DNA of 64,000 nt from Rickettsiales bacterium. Lineage in GTDB: Bacteria; Pseudomonadota; Alphaproteobacteria; Rickettsiales; UBA8987. Under the pieces are notes generated by a model, which was not told the origin of the DNA, searched no databases, and saw only the letters and a list, made by a program, of their open reading frames with translations. The translations under genes and the position numbers were made by a program. The stretch spans positions 17,358 to 81,357 of the forward strand of contig JAHDCD010000005.1 in the NCBI GenBank assembly GCA_020630095.1, given 5' to 3'. How positions within the stretch are numbered: position 1 is the first letter of the stretch; every line of letters begins with the position of its first letter. Below, piece by piece: positions 1-8,550 of the stretch.

Positions 1-165
1 ATCTTCAAATGTTGCATTGTGAAAAGTCTCAGGGTCGGTGTTAAGAGATATTAACACCCGTCCTTTGCCAGGGTTAAGATGTTCAAAGTATAGTAATGCC
101 GCACCATCTTTTTTTATTACAAATTTTGTTTTCCCTTCAAGGGACTCTAATTTAATATTCCCCAT
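1..165 (-). CDS. Unknown protein, N-terminal part only
   Basis: This is the first 55 codons of a gene that runs off the left edge of the window. The ATG at 165 is preceded by a good GGAG ribosome binding site in TATCTGGAGATAAAA. The peptide begins MGNIKLESLEGKTKFVIKKD and has no signal peptide or membrane segment. It lies downstream of pnp on the same strand, about 50 bases after its stop and beyond a palindrome, so read-through from pnp is possible. I do not recognise the family and too little is present to guess a function. Confidence 0.6.
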   Translation of the reverse strand, partial: MGNIKLESLEGKTKFVIKKDGAALLYFEHLNPGKGRVLISLNTDPETFHNATFED

Positions 166-179
166 TTTTATCTCCAGAT

Positions 180-200
180 AGAGGCCTCATTGAGGCCTCT
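180..200. terminator. Perfect palindrome after pnp, possible terminator
   Basis: AGAGGCCTCA and TGAGGCCTCT form 10-bp perfect arms separated by one base, between the pnp stop codon and the next minus-strand gene. It would fold into a GC-rich hairpin at the pnp 3' end. No run of T follows on the minus strand, so it may protect or process the 3' end rather than act as a classical intrinsic terminator. Confidence 0.4.
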
Positions 201-213
201 ACATTGTATTGTG

Positions 214-2325
214 CTAGGCAGCTTCTTCAGATGACCCAAGTAAACCTTTAGTTGAAAGTTTGATTTTGCCTTGCTTATCAACATCAATAACTTTTGCAGT
301 AACGATATCGCCCATTTTGAAATGTTCGTTAACATCGTTTACGCGCTCTTCAGCTATTTCAGAAATATGCACTAGACCTTGCTGCTTGCCCATGAATTGA
401 ACAACTACACCGAAATCAAGGATCTTGATAACTTTACAATCGTTAAATACTGTGCCTTTTTCAACGTCACCTGCAACTTCGTTAACAAGTTGTTTAGCGT
501 ATTCAAATGCTTCTTCGCCGGCAGCCATAATAGTAACTTTACCATTATCGTTAACGTCAACTTTACAGCCAGATTTAGCTACAATGTCCTTAATGTTAAC
601 GCCACCAGGGCCGATTAGGTCTCTGATTTTGCCTTTGTTGATTTTCATTTCATAAGCTTGAGGAACTGAAGGCTTTAACTTAGCGTTAGGCTCAGTTATT
701 GCTTTAGCCATTTCGCCTAGAATATGCTCACGACCTTCTTTAGCTTGCTCAAGAGCTTCTTTCATAATCTCTTGAGTGATGCCTTGAACTTTAATGTCCA
801 TTTGAAGTGAAGTGATACCATCTTTCGTACCAGCAACTTTGAAGTCCATGTCGCCTAAGTGATCTTCATCACCTAGGATATCAGAAAGAACTGCGAAGTC
901 CTTACCCTCAAGTACTAAGCCCATTGCAATACCTGCGCATGGTTTAGCTATTGGAACACCCGCATCCATTAAGGCTAATGATGTACCGCAAACTGTAGCC
1001 ATTGAAGATGAACCATTAGATTCAGTAATTTCAGATACAACACGGATAGTGTATGGGAAATCTGCTTTGCTTGGCATTAATGGCGTAATTGCGCGGTGTG
1101 CTAATTTACCATGACCAATTTCACGACGACCTGGAGGGCCCATTCTGCGTGCTTCACCTACAGAGTATGGAGGGAAGTTATAATGTAGCATGAAGTGAGA
1201 TTTTTGTTCACCAAGTAAGCTGTCGAAACGTTGTTCTTCTTGCTCAGAACCTAAAGCAATAGTTACGATAGATTGCGTTTCACCACGAGTGAATAATGCA
1301 GAACCATGCGTTAATGGTAAGAATTCTGTTTCAGCGATGATAGGGCGAACTTGGTTAAGTTTACGACCATCAATACGTTTGCCACCTAGAACATCACCAC
1401 GAACGATTTTACTTTGTAGATCTTTGTATAATGCACCAATATGGCTTTCGTTTTCAGCGTAGCCTTCTTCACCAAGGTCAGCAAGTAAAGCTTCTTTTAG
1501 TTCAGTTTTAGCAACATCTAATGCGGTTGTACGCTCTTGCTTATCAGTTGATTTGTAAGCTTGCGTTACTGCTTTAGTTGAAATTTTAGCGATTTTCTTT
1601 TCTAGGTCAGAAAGATCAGCCTTTTCAACAGTAATACGTTCTTTACCAGCTTCATCAGCTAGTTCTTGAATCATATCAATAACAGGTTGCATGCTATCAT
1701 GTGCGAACTTTACAGAACCAAGCATTTCTTCTTCAGTTAATTCTTGAGCTTGAGACTCAACCATAAGAACTGAAGATTTAGTGCCGGCAATGATGATATC
1801 TAATTTAGTATCTTCTTCAAAGCCGTGGTCTGGGTTTAATGTGTATTCGCCATCAGTGTAACCAACACGGCAACCAGCGATTGGGCCATTAAATGGTGCG
1901 CCTGAAATAGCTAATGCTGCAGATGCTGCAACTAGTGCTACGATGTCCGATTGAACTTTTTGATCGTGCTGGATAACTGTTAGAACAACTTGAGTTTCCG
2001 CTTTGAAGCCATCTTCAAACATTGGGCGGATTGGTCTATCAATTAAACGAGATGTTAATGTTTCATGCTCTGAAGGGCGACCTTCACGCTTGAAGAAACC
2101 ACCAGGGATTTTACCTGCTGCGGTTGTTTTTTCTTGATATGTTACTGTTAGTGGGAAGAAGTCTAGAGTAGGGTCCGACTTGCTTGCGTAACATACTGCA
2201 GCTAAAACTTTTACGCCGCCATAAGTTACAATTACTGATCCTTGAGCTTGACGAGCAACTTTACCCGTTTCAATCTCTAACGTTTTGCCACCCCATTCGA
2301 TGGACTTATTAACTATGTTAAACAT
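214..2325 (-). CDS. pnp: Polyribonucleotide nucleotidyltransferase (PNPase)
   Basis: A phosphorolytic 3'-5' exoribonuclease that degrades mRNA in the cytoplasm. At 703 residues it has the usual length and the full layout: a first RNase PH-like domain, a helical linker, a second RNase PH-like domain (about 310-540), a KH domain (about 553-612, with the GPGG loop near 573) and a C-terminal S1 domain (about 624-693). The ATG at 2325 follows a purine-rich AAAAGGAAAAAATA. The usual rpsO-pnp order is not seen: upstream is a divergent sigma factor gene. The reverse of the shared motif GTTATAGCAAGTTAA at 2374-2388 gives TGCTATAAC, an extended -10-like sequence that could drive pnp. Confidence 0.97.
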   Translation of the reverse strand: MFNIVNKSIEWGGKTLEIETGKVARQAQGSVIVTYGGVKVLAAVCYASKSDPTLDFFPLTVTYQEKTTAAGKIPGGFFKREGRPSEHETLTSRLIDRPIRPMFEDGFKAETQVVLTVIQHDQKVQSDIVALVAASAALAISGAPFNGPIAGCRVGYTDGEYTLNPDHGFEEDTKLDIIIAGTKSSVLMVESQAQELTEEEMLGSVKFAHDSMQPVIDMIQELADEAGKERITVEKADLSDLEKKIAKISTKAVTQAYKSTDKQERTTALDVAKTELKEALLADLGEEGYAENESHIGALYKDLQSKIVRGDVLGGKRIDGRKLNQVRPIIAETEFLPLTHGSALFTRGETQSIVTIALGSEQEEQRFDSLLGEQKSHFMLHYNFPPYSVGEARRMGPPGRREIGHGKLAHRAITPLMPSKADFPYTIRVVSEITESNGSSSMATVCGTSLALMDAGVPIAKPCAGIAMGLVLEGKDFAVLSDILGDEDHLGDMDFKVAGTKDGITSLQMDIKVQGITQEIMKEALEQAKEGREHILGEMAKAITEPNAKLKPSVPQAYEMKINKGKIRDLIGPGGVNIKDIVAKSGCKVDVNDNGKVTIMAAGEEAFEYAKQLVNEVAGDVEKGTVFNDCKVIKILDFGVVVQFMGKQQGLVHISEIAEERVNDVNEHFKMGDIVTAKVIDVDKQGKIKLSTKGLLGSSEEAA

Positions 2326-2402
2326 TTATTTTTTCCTTTTAAATTTAAGTGGTTAAGATAAGTATGTAATTGCGTTATAGCAAGTTAAATTTAGGAACCT
2401 AG

Positions 2403-2939
2403 GTGGCATTTAATAAAACATATCAAGAGCTTGGAGAGAAGGCTATAGGCGGTGATAAGAAGGCCTATGCGGAGCTTTTGGGCATAACTGAGAAGATTGC
2501 CTATAATTATCTTAAAAGTCGCGTTAAAGATTTTGATTCAATTGATGATGTGGTGCAGGAGATATTAATATCTGTACATAAGGCGTTACATACTTATCAG
2601 CCTTCTATGCCTTTTGAGCCTTGGGTTTATTCAATTATCAATTTCCGTTTTAAAGATTATTTGCGTAAAGTTTACCGAACGGCTGAGGTTTCAACGGTAG
2701 ACTTAGATGATGTTTCGCACTTGCTTAGTACTAAATCGGACGAAGGTAAGATTGAAAACGAAGATGCGGTAGATAAGGCTTTGCAATGTTTAAAGGATAA
2801 GGAGCGAATGATAGTGGAGGCTCTATATTTAGAGGGCATGTCTGCAAAAGAGGTGGCAGATAAAATGATATTAACAGTTTCGGATGTTCGCACTACTGCT
2901 CATAGAGCGTTGAAGAAGCTAAAAGGGAGAGTTAGTTAG
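2403..2939 (+). CDS. ECF-type RNA polymerase sigma factor (SigF-like)
   Basis: A 178-residue group IV sigma factor. Region 2 is visible at about residues 25-90 (DFDSIDDVVQEILISVHKAL and FEPWVYSIINFRFKDYLRK). Region 4, with a helix-turn-helix, lies at about 125-175 (LYLEGMSAKEVADKM). The start is GTG at 2403; GGAA and CCTAGG lie just upstream. Two bases after its stop begins a NrsF-type membrane protein, the arrangement known for Caulobacter SigF-NrsF, so it is probably held at the membrane until a stress signal. Dodecin, SOUL and GltS-like genes follow on the same strand and may be targets, but that is inference. Confidence 0.88.
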   Translation: MAFNKTYQELGEKAIGGDKKAYAELLGITEKIAYNYLKSRVKDFDSIDDVVQEILISVHKALHTYQPSMPFEPWVYSIINFRFKDYLRKVYRTAEVSTVDLDDVSHLLSTKSDEGKIENEDAVDKALQCLKDKERMIVEALYLEGMSAKEVADKMILTVSDVRTTAHRALKKLKGRVS

Positions 2940-2941
2940 AT

Positions 2942-3580
2942 ATGACTAAGAATAAAGATTTAATAGCGAATCTATGTAAAGAGCATGCAGAAATTAAGCC
3001 GTATTGCTCAAGGAATTCGTATTTTGAATGGCTAGCTATGATAGCTATATATGTGACTGTTGTACTTGCTATATGCGGTATTCGTGATGATATTTCTGAG
3101 CGTATGATGGATAGGAACTTTGTGATAGAGTTAGGTATCTGTGCTATTATTGCGCTTTGGGCGGGCTATGCACAGATTATTACTAATGTGCCGAGTAAAT
3201 ATTGTTTTATTCGGAACTTAATTATACCGGCATTCTTGGTTTTAGTATTGGCCGTTTTAATTGTGATATTTGGTAAAGTTTCACGTGAAACTCTGTCAGA
3301 AAGTATGGGGCAGATGCATTTTGAAACAACTGGCGTGCTAGTTGCACTTACTATATTTCCTGCTCTGTATTCATTCTTCAGACTATGTAGGGGTGCGCCG
3401 ACAAAGTTGGGTTTATCTGGTGCTATGACATTATTATCATCCGCAACTGTAGCTTATATTATATTAAGGCTATATTTCCAGTCGGATGACTTAAGTAGCA
3501 TTATGCTGTGGTGTTATATACCAATTCTACTTCTTTCTATGTGTGGTATACTAATTGGAAGAAAGTTCTTAAAATGGTAG
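2942..3580 (+). CDS. NrsF/DUF1109-type membrane anti-sigma factor
   Basis: A 212-residue inner-membrane protein with about six hydrophobic segments (for example WLAMIAIYVTVVLAICGI near residue 30 and LIIPAFLVLVLAVLIVIFG near 90) and a short cytosolic N-terminus. Size, topology and tight coupling to an ECF sigma gene (start two bases after its stop) match NrsF, which sequesters SigF in Caulobacter under non-stress conditions. NrsF senses stress through conserved cysteines, and several cysteines occur here. The assignment rests on context and topology more than on a diagnostic motif. Confidence 0.78.
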   Translation: MTKNKDLIANLCKEHAEIKPYCSRNSYFEWLAMIAIYVTVVLAICGIRDDISERMMDRNFVIELGICAIIALWAGYAQIITNVPSKYCFIRNLIIPAFLVLVLAVLIVIFGKVSRETLSESMGQMHFETTGVLVALTIFPALYSFFRLCRGAPTKLGLSGAMTLLSSATVAYIILRLYFQSDDLSSIMLWCYIPILLLSMCGILIGRKFLKW

Positions 3581-3585
3581 TAATC

Positions 3586-3600
3586 TAGCGAGGGTTAGCA
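3586..3600 (+). repeat. Mini-repeat TAGCGAGGGTTAGCA, copy 1
   Basis: A 15-base sequence just after the anti-sigma stop. The identical 15 bases recur at 36494-36508, with degenerate relatives at 16673-16695 and 36466-36490. All copies are on the same strand and close to a gene's stop codon. Confidence 0.6.
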
Positions 3601-3694
3601 GAACTAGCAGCGCTGGCTATTTTCTACTTGATTATTAATGAGTGTGGTTTTAGCGTTCTTTTCTTAATAACTAATAATCAAAAAGGAGACTAAA

Positions 3695-3892
3695 ATGTTA
3701 AAAGTTGTAGAAATTTTATCGGAATCTAAAAAATCATGGGAAGACGCTACTAAGAATGCTGTTGAGCGTGCGGGTAAAACTGTTCGTGGCATTAAAGGTG
3801 TTTATGTTAATGAGCAGTCTGCTGTTGTTGAAAACGACAAGGTAGTTGCTTACCGTGTTAACTTAAAAATTACTTTCGCTGTTGAAGGCTAA
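3695..3892 (+). CDS. Dodecin, small flavin-binding protein
   Basis: A 65-residue protein matching the dodecin family, which forms dodecamers that store or scavenge riboflavin-type flavins in the cytosol. It begins MLKVVEILSESKKSWEDATK, typical of the family, and ends in the beta-strand pattern VAYRVNLKITFAVEG. A strong ribosome binding site, AAAAAGGAGACTAAA, precedes the ATG. It follows the sigma/anti-sigma pair after about 115 bases that contain a mini-repeat, so it probably has its own promoter. Confidence 0.92.
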   Translation: MLKVVEILSESKKSWEDATKNAVERAGKTVRGIKGVYVNEQSAVVENDKVVAYRVNLKITFAVEG

Positions 3893-3927
3893 GTAACGAT
3901 TTTTAAGAATATAGCGAAGCAGTTGGT

Positions 3928-4479
3928 ATGAAAATATTTTTATTTGTACTATTTTGCTTCGCTTTTTTTATGCCTAAAAATTCATTTGCATATGATGAAC
4001 CTAATTATGATACCTTGAATAAAGAGGGTAAAATTGAGGTTAGAAAATATCAAGATTCTATAGTTGCTGAGGCAATTATGGGAGCTGATCGGAATGATGG
4101 TTCGAACGGCGCGTTCAGAGGTTTGTTTAAATATATCGGCGCTAATGACATTCCGATGACCATTCCTGTTCGTCAGGAGAAAATAGCAGGTAATTGGAAT
4201 ATGGCGTTTTATATGCCAGATAAATTTACCTTAGAGAATACACCAAAGCCGAGTGATTCAAAAGTTAGAATTAAGAAGATTAAAGGTGAGAAGGTAGTGG
4301 TTATAAAGTTCTCTGGCAGATGGACGGATAAGAACTTTAAGAAGCATGAAGCTACGTTACGAAATTACTTAATAGAAAAAAAGATTAGCTTCATGGATAA
4401 TCCAATATATGCTTATTACAATTCACCGGTTAGGCCTTGGTTTTTACGAAGGAATGAGGTGATGTTTAAAATATATTAA
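3928..4479 (+). CDS. SOUL-family haem-binding protein, exported
   Basis: A 183-residue protein with a clear signal peptide (hydrophobic residues 2-18, cleavage probably after SFA near residue 21). The mature part shows SOUL/HBP features: YDTLNKEGKIEVRKYQDSIV at the start and the conserved segment IPMTIPV near residue 76. Family members bind haem or tetrapyrroles; here it should act in the periplasm. It sits 35 bases after dodecin and 12 bases before the GltS-like gene, so the three could be co-transcribed. Confidence 0.85.
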   Translation: MKIFLFVLFCFAFFMPKNSFAYDEPNYDTLNKEGKIEVRKYQDSIVAEAIMGADRNDGSNGAFRGLFKYIGANDIPMTIPVRQEKIAGNWNMAFYMPDKFTLENTPKPSDSKVRIKKIKGEKVVVIKFSGRWTDKNFKKHEATLRNYLIEKKISFMDNPIYAYYNSPVRPWFLRRNEVMFKIY

Positions 4480-4491
4480 GGCATATTAGCT

Positions 4492-5991
4492 ATGTGGTTT
4501 TTAAGTAATTTATTTATTCTTGTTGCAGGTTTAGTCGCTGCGTTTCTAGTTTATCTATATTTATATGATAGGTTCCAGAAGAAATCTACGCTGCGTAGAA
4601 ATTTCCCCGTTATTGCGCGTGGGAGGTACTTTTTAGAGAATATGGGTGTATTTTTACGTCAGTATTTTTACTCGCATGATCGTGAAGAAATGCCATTTAA
4701 TAGGGCGGAACGTTCATGGGCATATAGAGCTGCGAAGGATGTAAGTTCTACTGTTGCATTTGGCTCAACGCGTGACCTTAACCCTGCGGGAACGGTATTT
4801 TTCTCTAACTCGGCATACCCGACAATGGAAGAAGATATTAAGCCGATGGAGCCAGTTATAATTGGTGAGTATTCTAGAAGGCCATATAGTACGGCATCTA
4901 TTTTTAATATTTCAGGAATGAGCTATGGTGCGATTTCTAAGCCGGCGGTTCAGGCGCTTTCTTATGGTGCAAAGAAGGCTGGAATTTGGTTAAATACTGG
5001 TGAAGGTGGGCTTGCGCCGTTTCATATTGAAGGCGGTTGCGATATTGTTTTTCAAATTGGTACTGCGAAGTTTGGCGTTAAAGATGAAGAAACTGGTGGT
5101 TTCTCTAAAAAGAAATTGAAGGAGCTTGGCGAATTAGAGCAAGTTAAGATGATCGAGATTAAGCTTTCTCAAGGTGCTAAGCCGGGTAAAGGTGGTATTT
5201 TACCAGGAGTTAAGGTTGATGAAGAGATTGCCGCTATTCGTGGAATCAATGTTGGCGAACCGGCGATATCGCCTAATAGGCATCCTGAAATTAATAATAC
5301 ATCGGAGCTAATGGATGTGGTGAGTATGATTCGTGAAGAGTCTGGTTTGCCTACAGGTTTTAAAGCGGTAATTGGTGAGTTTGTATGGGTTGAGGAAATT
5401 TGTGAGGAGATTAAAAAGCGCGGTATTGAGCATGCGCCAGATTTTATAACGATTGATTCAGCTGATGGTGGTACGGGCGCCGCGCCAATGGCATTAATGG
5501 ATAATGTTGGTATTCCGCTGAAAGAGGCTTTACCGCGTACAGTTGATATTTTAGAGAAGCATGGGCTTCGTGATAGAATAAAGATTGTTGTATCGGGTAA
5601 AATGGTTAACCCAACGGAAGTTGCATGGGCGTTTTGTGCAGGTGCAGATTTTGTTAATTCAGCGCGTGGCTTTATGTTTGCGCTTGGCTGTATTCAGGCA
5701 ATGCAGTGTAATCGTAATACTTGCCCCACTGGTATTACAACCAATAATAAAAACCTACAATATGGTTTGAATCCTGAGAATAAGACTAATCGCGTTTACA
5801 ATTTCGCTAAGAATATGGAGAAGGAAGTAAACATTATTGCGCATTCATGTGGCGTTAATGATGCGCGTGGTTTGAATAGGCATCATGCGCGTATTGTATT
5901 ACCATCTGGTAAGTCACTTAGAATGGACGAGCTTTATTTTGGTAAGGAAGATGTTCAAGTTAAGATGGGTACTAAGAAGAAAGTTGCTTAA
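4492..5991 (+). CDS. FMN-binding glutamate synthase-family oxidoreductase, membrane-anchored
   Basis: A 499-residue protein of the stand-alone GltS/archaeal-type glutamate synthase domain family. Residues 4-25 form one membrane anchor; the rest is the FMN/Fe-S barrel. Three cysteines in the spacing C-x5-C-x4-C (CIQAMQCNRNTC, around residue 400) match the [3Fe-4S] ligands of glutamate synthase. The glutamine amidotransferase domain is absent, so ammonia or another donor would be needed; the true substrate in this subfamily is unclear. Its end overlaps the convergent cckA end by four bases. Confidence 0.88.
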   Translation: MWFLSNLFILVAGLVAAFLVYLYLYDRFQKKSTLRRNFPVIARGRYFLENMGVFLRQYFYSHDREEMPFNRAERSWAYRAAKDVSSTVAFGSTRDLNPAGTVFFSNSAYPTMEEDIKPMEPVIIGEYSRRPYSTASIFNISGMSYGAISKPAVQALSYGAKKAGIWLNTGEGGLAPFHIEGGCDIVFQIGTAKFGVKDEETGGFSKKKLKELGELEQVKMIEIKLSQGAKPGKGGILPGVKVDEEIAAIRGINVGEPAISPNRHPEINNTSELMDVVSMIREESGLPTGFKAVIGEFVWVEEICEEIKKRGIEHAPDFITIDSADGGTGAAPMALMDNVGIPLKEALPRTVDILEKHGLRDRIKIVVSGKMVNPTEVAWAFCAGADFVNSARGFMFALGCIQAMQCNRNTCPTGITTNNKNLQYGLNPENKTNRVYNFAKNMEKEVNIIAHSCGVNDARGLNRHHARIVLPSGKSLRMDELYFGKEDVQVKMGTKKKVA

Positions 5992-8144
5992 GAAGCCAAT
6001 TCAGTTTTAACCTTTTCTACTAAGTCTTTTAGGGTGAATGGTTTTGGTAGGAAGTTGAAATCACGTTCAACGCCAAATGATTCATCAAATGCGGATTCGC
6101 CGAAACCAGAGATAAATAACACCTTAATATCAGGGTAGATAGGTAGAATCTTTTTGATCATTTCTGGGCCTGTCATGCCAGGCATCATTACGTCCGAAAC
6201 TATCATATCTAGTTCAGGTTTTTTCTCTTCAATAAGTTTTAAGGCATCTTCGCCGGAAGCGGCTTCAAATACTTCATAACCCTTATTTGAAAGCGCGCGG
6301 GTAGAGAATAAACGTACTGGGGCTTCATCTTCTACGATTAATATTTTGCCTGTACCGGTAAGGTCTTGTGCGGAATCTATGCGCTTACTTGCCTTAGCTT
6401 CTTTAACTATTTCTTTTGCTTCTTCTAGGCCTTCTTCATCGGCATTGAAGCGCTTTAAATAAATTTTGAATGATGTGCCTTTATCAATTTCTGATTTCAC
6501 ACCAATGAAGCCACCTGTTTGGTTAATTATACCATAAACTGTTGCTAGCCCTAAGCCTGTTCCTTTGCCGACATCTTTTGTGGTGAAGAATGGCTCAAAT
6601 ATTTTGCGCATTGTATCGCGGCTCATGCCGGAGCCATTATCAGTTAATGAAACAACCACATATTCGCCTTCGGGAGTGCCGTCTTCCATTGGGCAGTAAA
6701 TTTCTTTAGGTAAAGAGTTACGCTTTGTAAGGCTTAAGTTTTCAGTGGAGATAATAATGTTGCCTTGTTCTTCACGTTCTAGAGCGTGGGCATTAATTGC
6801 ATCGCGGGCGTTTACTGCAAGGTTTACAAGCACTTGCTCGATCTGCGTTTTATCAACCTTAGTTTCCCATAGGTTTTTAGCATATTGAATATCGAGATTA
6901 ATATTTGCGCCAATAAGCCTTTTAATAAGGTTAGATATATTGGCAATGTCGTCCGTAAGGTTTAGCACCTTAGGTTGCATGGTTTGCTTTCTTGAGAATG
7001 CTAGTAACTGGCTTACAAGGTTTGCCGCGCGGTTGGCATTTTGCTTAATTTGCATTATGTCTGCAAAGCTTTGCTCACCTGGTTTATGGCGCGTAAGTAG
7101 AAGATCGCAGAAGCCAATCATTGCGGTTAACAGATTGTTGAAGTCATGCGCTACGCCACCAGCAAGCTGACCCACCGCTTGCATTTTTTGTGATTGTACG
7201 AACTTTTCTTCTAAGGTTTTTTTCTCGGTAGTATCTATAATGTAGCAGATGAATTTATCGAACTCGTCATCTAGTTGTTTAATGAAAAATGTCGCAGAAG
7301 AATTTTCATCATAGGAATAACGAATGTTAGTATCCTGCATTCTACCTTTGGCGACATCTTGCCATGCTAGAATTTGTCCTATGCGTCCTAAGCCACTGCG
7401 TGAGATAAATGACGATAAGAACTGATCGCCAGATTTGTCCTCTTCTTTGATTAATTTAAGTAGGTCGTCATTGGCAAAGATTATCTTTAAGTCTTTATCA
7501 ATAATTGCCGTAGGTACTGGGGTTGAATCTATGTATTTACGCCAGACATCAGAGATTTTTGGTTTATTAACTTTAATGTTAACAACAGTTACTGGTTGTA
7601 GAGAAATTTGATAAACTATGTCCTCTGGCAGGTTTACTTTATCGACAACTAGCTTGTATTTACTTTCGCCTTTCTCAAATTTTAAGGTGGCTTCGAATTC
7701 TCTGCGGCGGCCGTCCTTTATTACGTTGTTTAGTTTTTCAACCAGTAGCGAAGTTGTTTCAATTTGATATGCAAGGTCAGTGAATTTATCGTGCCCTGCA
7801 AGTTTTTTAGTTTCAAAGCTAGATACCCCAAGAGTTGAAAAATCTATGTATAGAATTTCCTTTTCCTTATTAATTATGGCAAATATTTTTTCCTGCTTTT
7901 TGCTGGCGCGTAAGAAGCATTCACGTAAGGCAAAATTATTACGCTCTTTCTTGCGGAGTTTTGAGAATAAGCGGAATAAATATAGAACTACTAATGCGTT
8001 TACGCCGAATAAAGTAGATAGGAATAAGGGCGAATCCGATGCGCCAAATATAGAAGTTATAGGAGTAACTAGGGTAAGTAGTACTACCACGAATATGGCG
8101 ATAATTACTTCGAAGTATGAGTTTATTTTAAAGTTACTATCCAT
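5988..8144 (-). CDS. cckA: Hybrid histidine kinase CckA
   Basis: The cell-cycle kinase that feeds phosphate through ChpT to the regulator CtrA. The 718 residues contain two membrane segments (about 11-33 and 39-60), a PAS region (about 200-310), a HisKA box with the phospho-accepting His near 333 in GGVAHDFNNLLT, an ATPase domain with DNGSG and the G-box of KGTGLGLATVYGI, and a C-terminal receiver (from about 596, Asp near 651 in VSDVMMPG). This layout and the HDFNNLL box are typical of CckA. It lies 25 bases after divK in the same operon. ChpT and CtrA themselves are not in the window. Confidence 0.95.
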   Translation of the reverse strand: MDSNFKINSYFEVIIAIFVVVLLTLVTPITSIFGASDSPLFLSTLFGVNALVVLYLFRLFSKLRKKERNNFALRECFLRASKKQEKIFAIINKEKEILYIDFSTLGVSSFETKKLAGHDKFTDLAYQIETTSLLVEKLNNVIKDGRRREFEATLKFEKGESKYKLVVDKVNLPEDIVYQISLQPVTVVNIKVNKPKISDVWRKYIDSTPVPTAIIDKDLKIIFANDDLLKLIKEEDKSGDQFLSSFISRSGLGRIGQILAWQDVAKGRMQDTNIRYSYDENSSATFFIKQLDDEFDKFICYIIDTTEKKTLEEKFVQSQKMQAVGQLAGGVAHDFNNLLTAMIGFCDLLLTRHKPGEQSFADIMQIKQNANRAANLVSQLLAFSRKQTMQPKVLNLTDDIANISNLIKRLIGANINLDIQYAKNLWETKVDKTQIEQVLVNLAVNARDAINAHALEREEQGNIIISTENLSLTKRNSLPKEIYCPMEDGTPEGEYVVVSLTDNGSGMSRDTMRKIFEPFFTTKDVGKGTGLGLATVYGIINQTGGFIGVKSEIDKGTSFKIYLKRFNADEEGLEEAKEIVKEAKASKRIDSAQDLTGTGKILIVEDEAPVRLFSTRALSNKGYEVFEAASGEDALKLIEEKKPELDMIVSDVMMPGMTGPEMIKKILPIYPDIKVLFISGFGESAFDESFGVERDFNFLPKPFTLKDLVEKVKTELAS

Positions 8145-8169
8145 TCCTTTCGCTAAAGCTACAGCGAGA

Positions 8170-8550
8170 TTAAGCTGTGTTTAAGTGCTTTTTAATTTCC
8201 TCCATGAATTGCATAACATCAATAGGCTTTGAGATATAACCTTCACAGCCGGTTTCTAAGATAGATTGTTTATCGTCTTCCATGGCCATGGCAGTTACCG
8301 CGATAATTGGAACTTCTTTATATTGTTCCATTGCTTTAATTTCTACAATAAGCTCTTTACCTGATTTTTGTGGCAGGTTGATATCCATTAAAATTAATTC
8401 TGGATTAAATAGCTCTAAGCTTTTCATTACTTCATTGGGATGATCTACTACAACGGCTTCAATGTCCATTGCACCTAAAATGTCGTGGAAGAGTTTTGAA
8501 TTTAATTCGTTATCTTCTACTACTAATATTTTTCGTTGTTCGTTGGTCAT
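8170..8550 (-). CDS. divK: Single-domain response regulator DivK
   Basis: A 126-residue stand-alone receiver. The acidic pocket (VVEDNELNSKLF), the phospho-Asp in LILMDINLPQKSG, the Thr in IIAVTAMAM and the Lys in GYISKPIDV are all present, and the pattern follows DivK closely. In Caulobacter DivK~P inhibits CckA through DivL, linking cell polarity to CtrA activity. Here divK lies directly upstream of cckA and its ATG overlaps the metC stop by four bases, so kinase and regulator are probably made from one transcript. Confidence 0.93.
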   Translation of the reverse strand: MTNEQRKILVVEDNELNSKLFHDILGAMDIEAVVVDHPNEVMKSLELFNPELILMDINLPQKSGKELIVEIKAMEQYKEVPIIAVTAMAMEDDKQSILETGCEGYISKPIDVMQFMEEIKKHLNTA

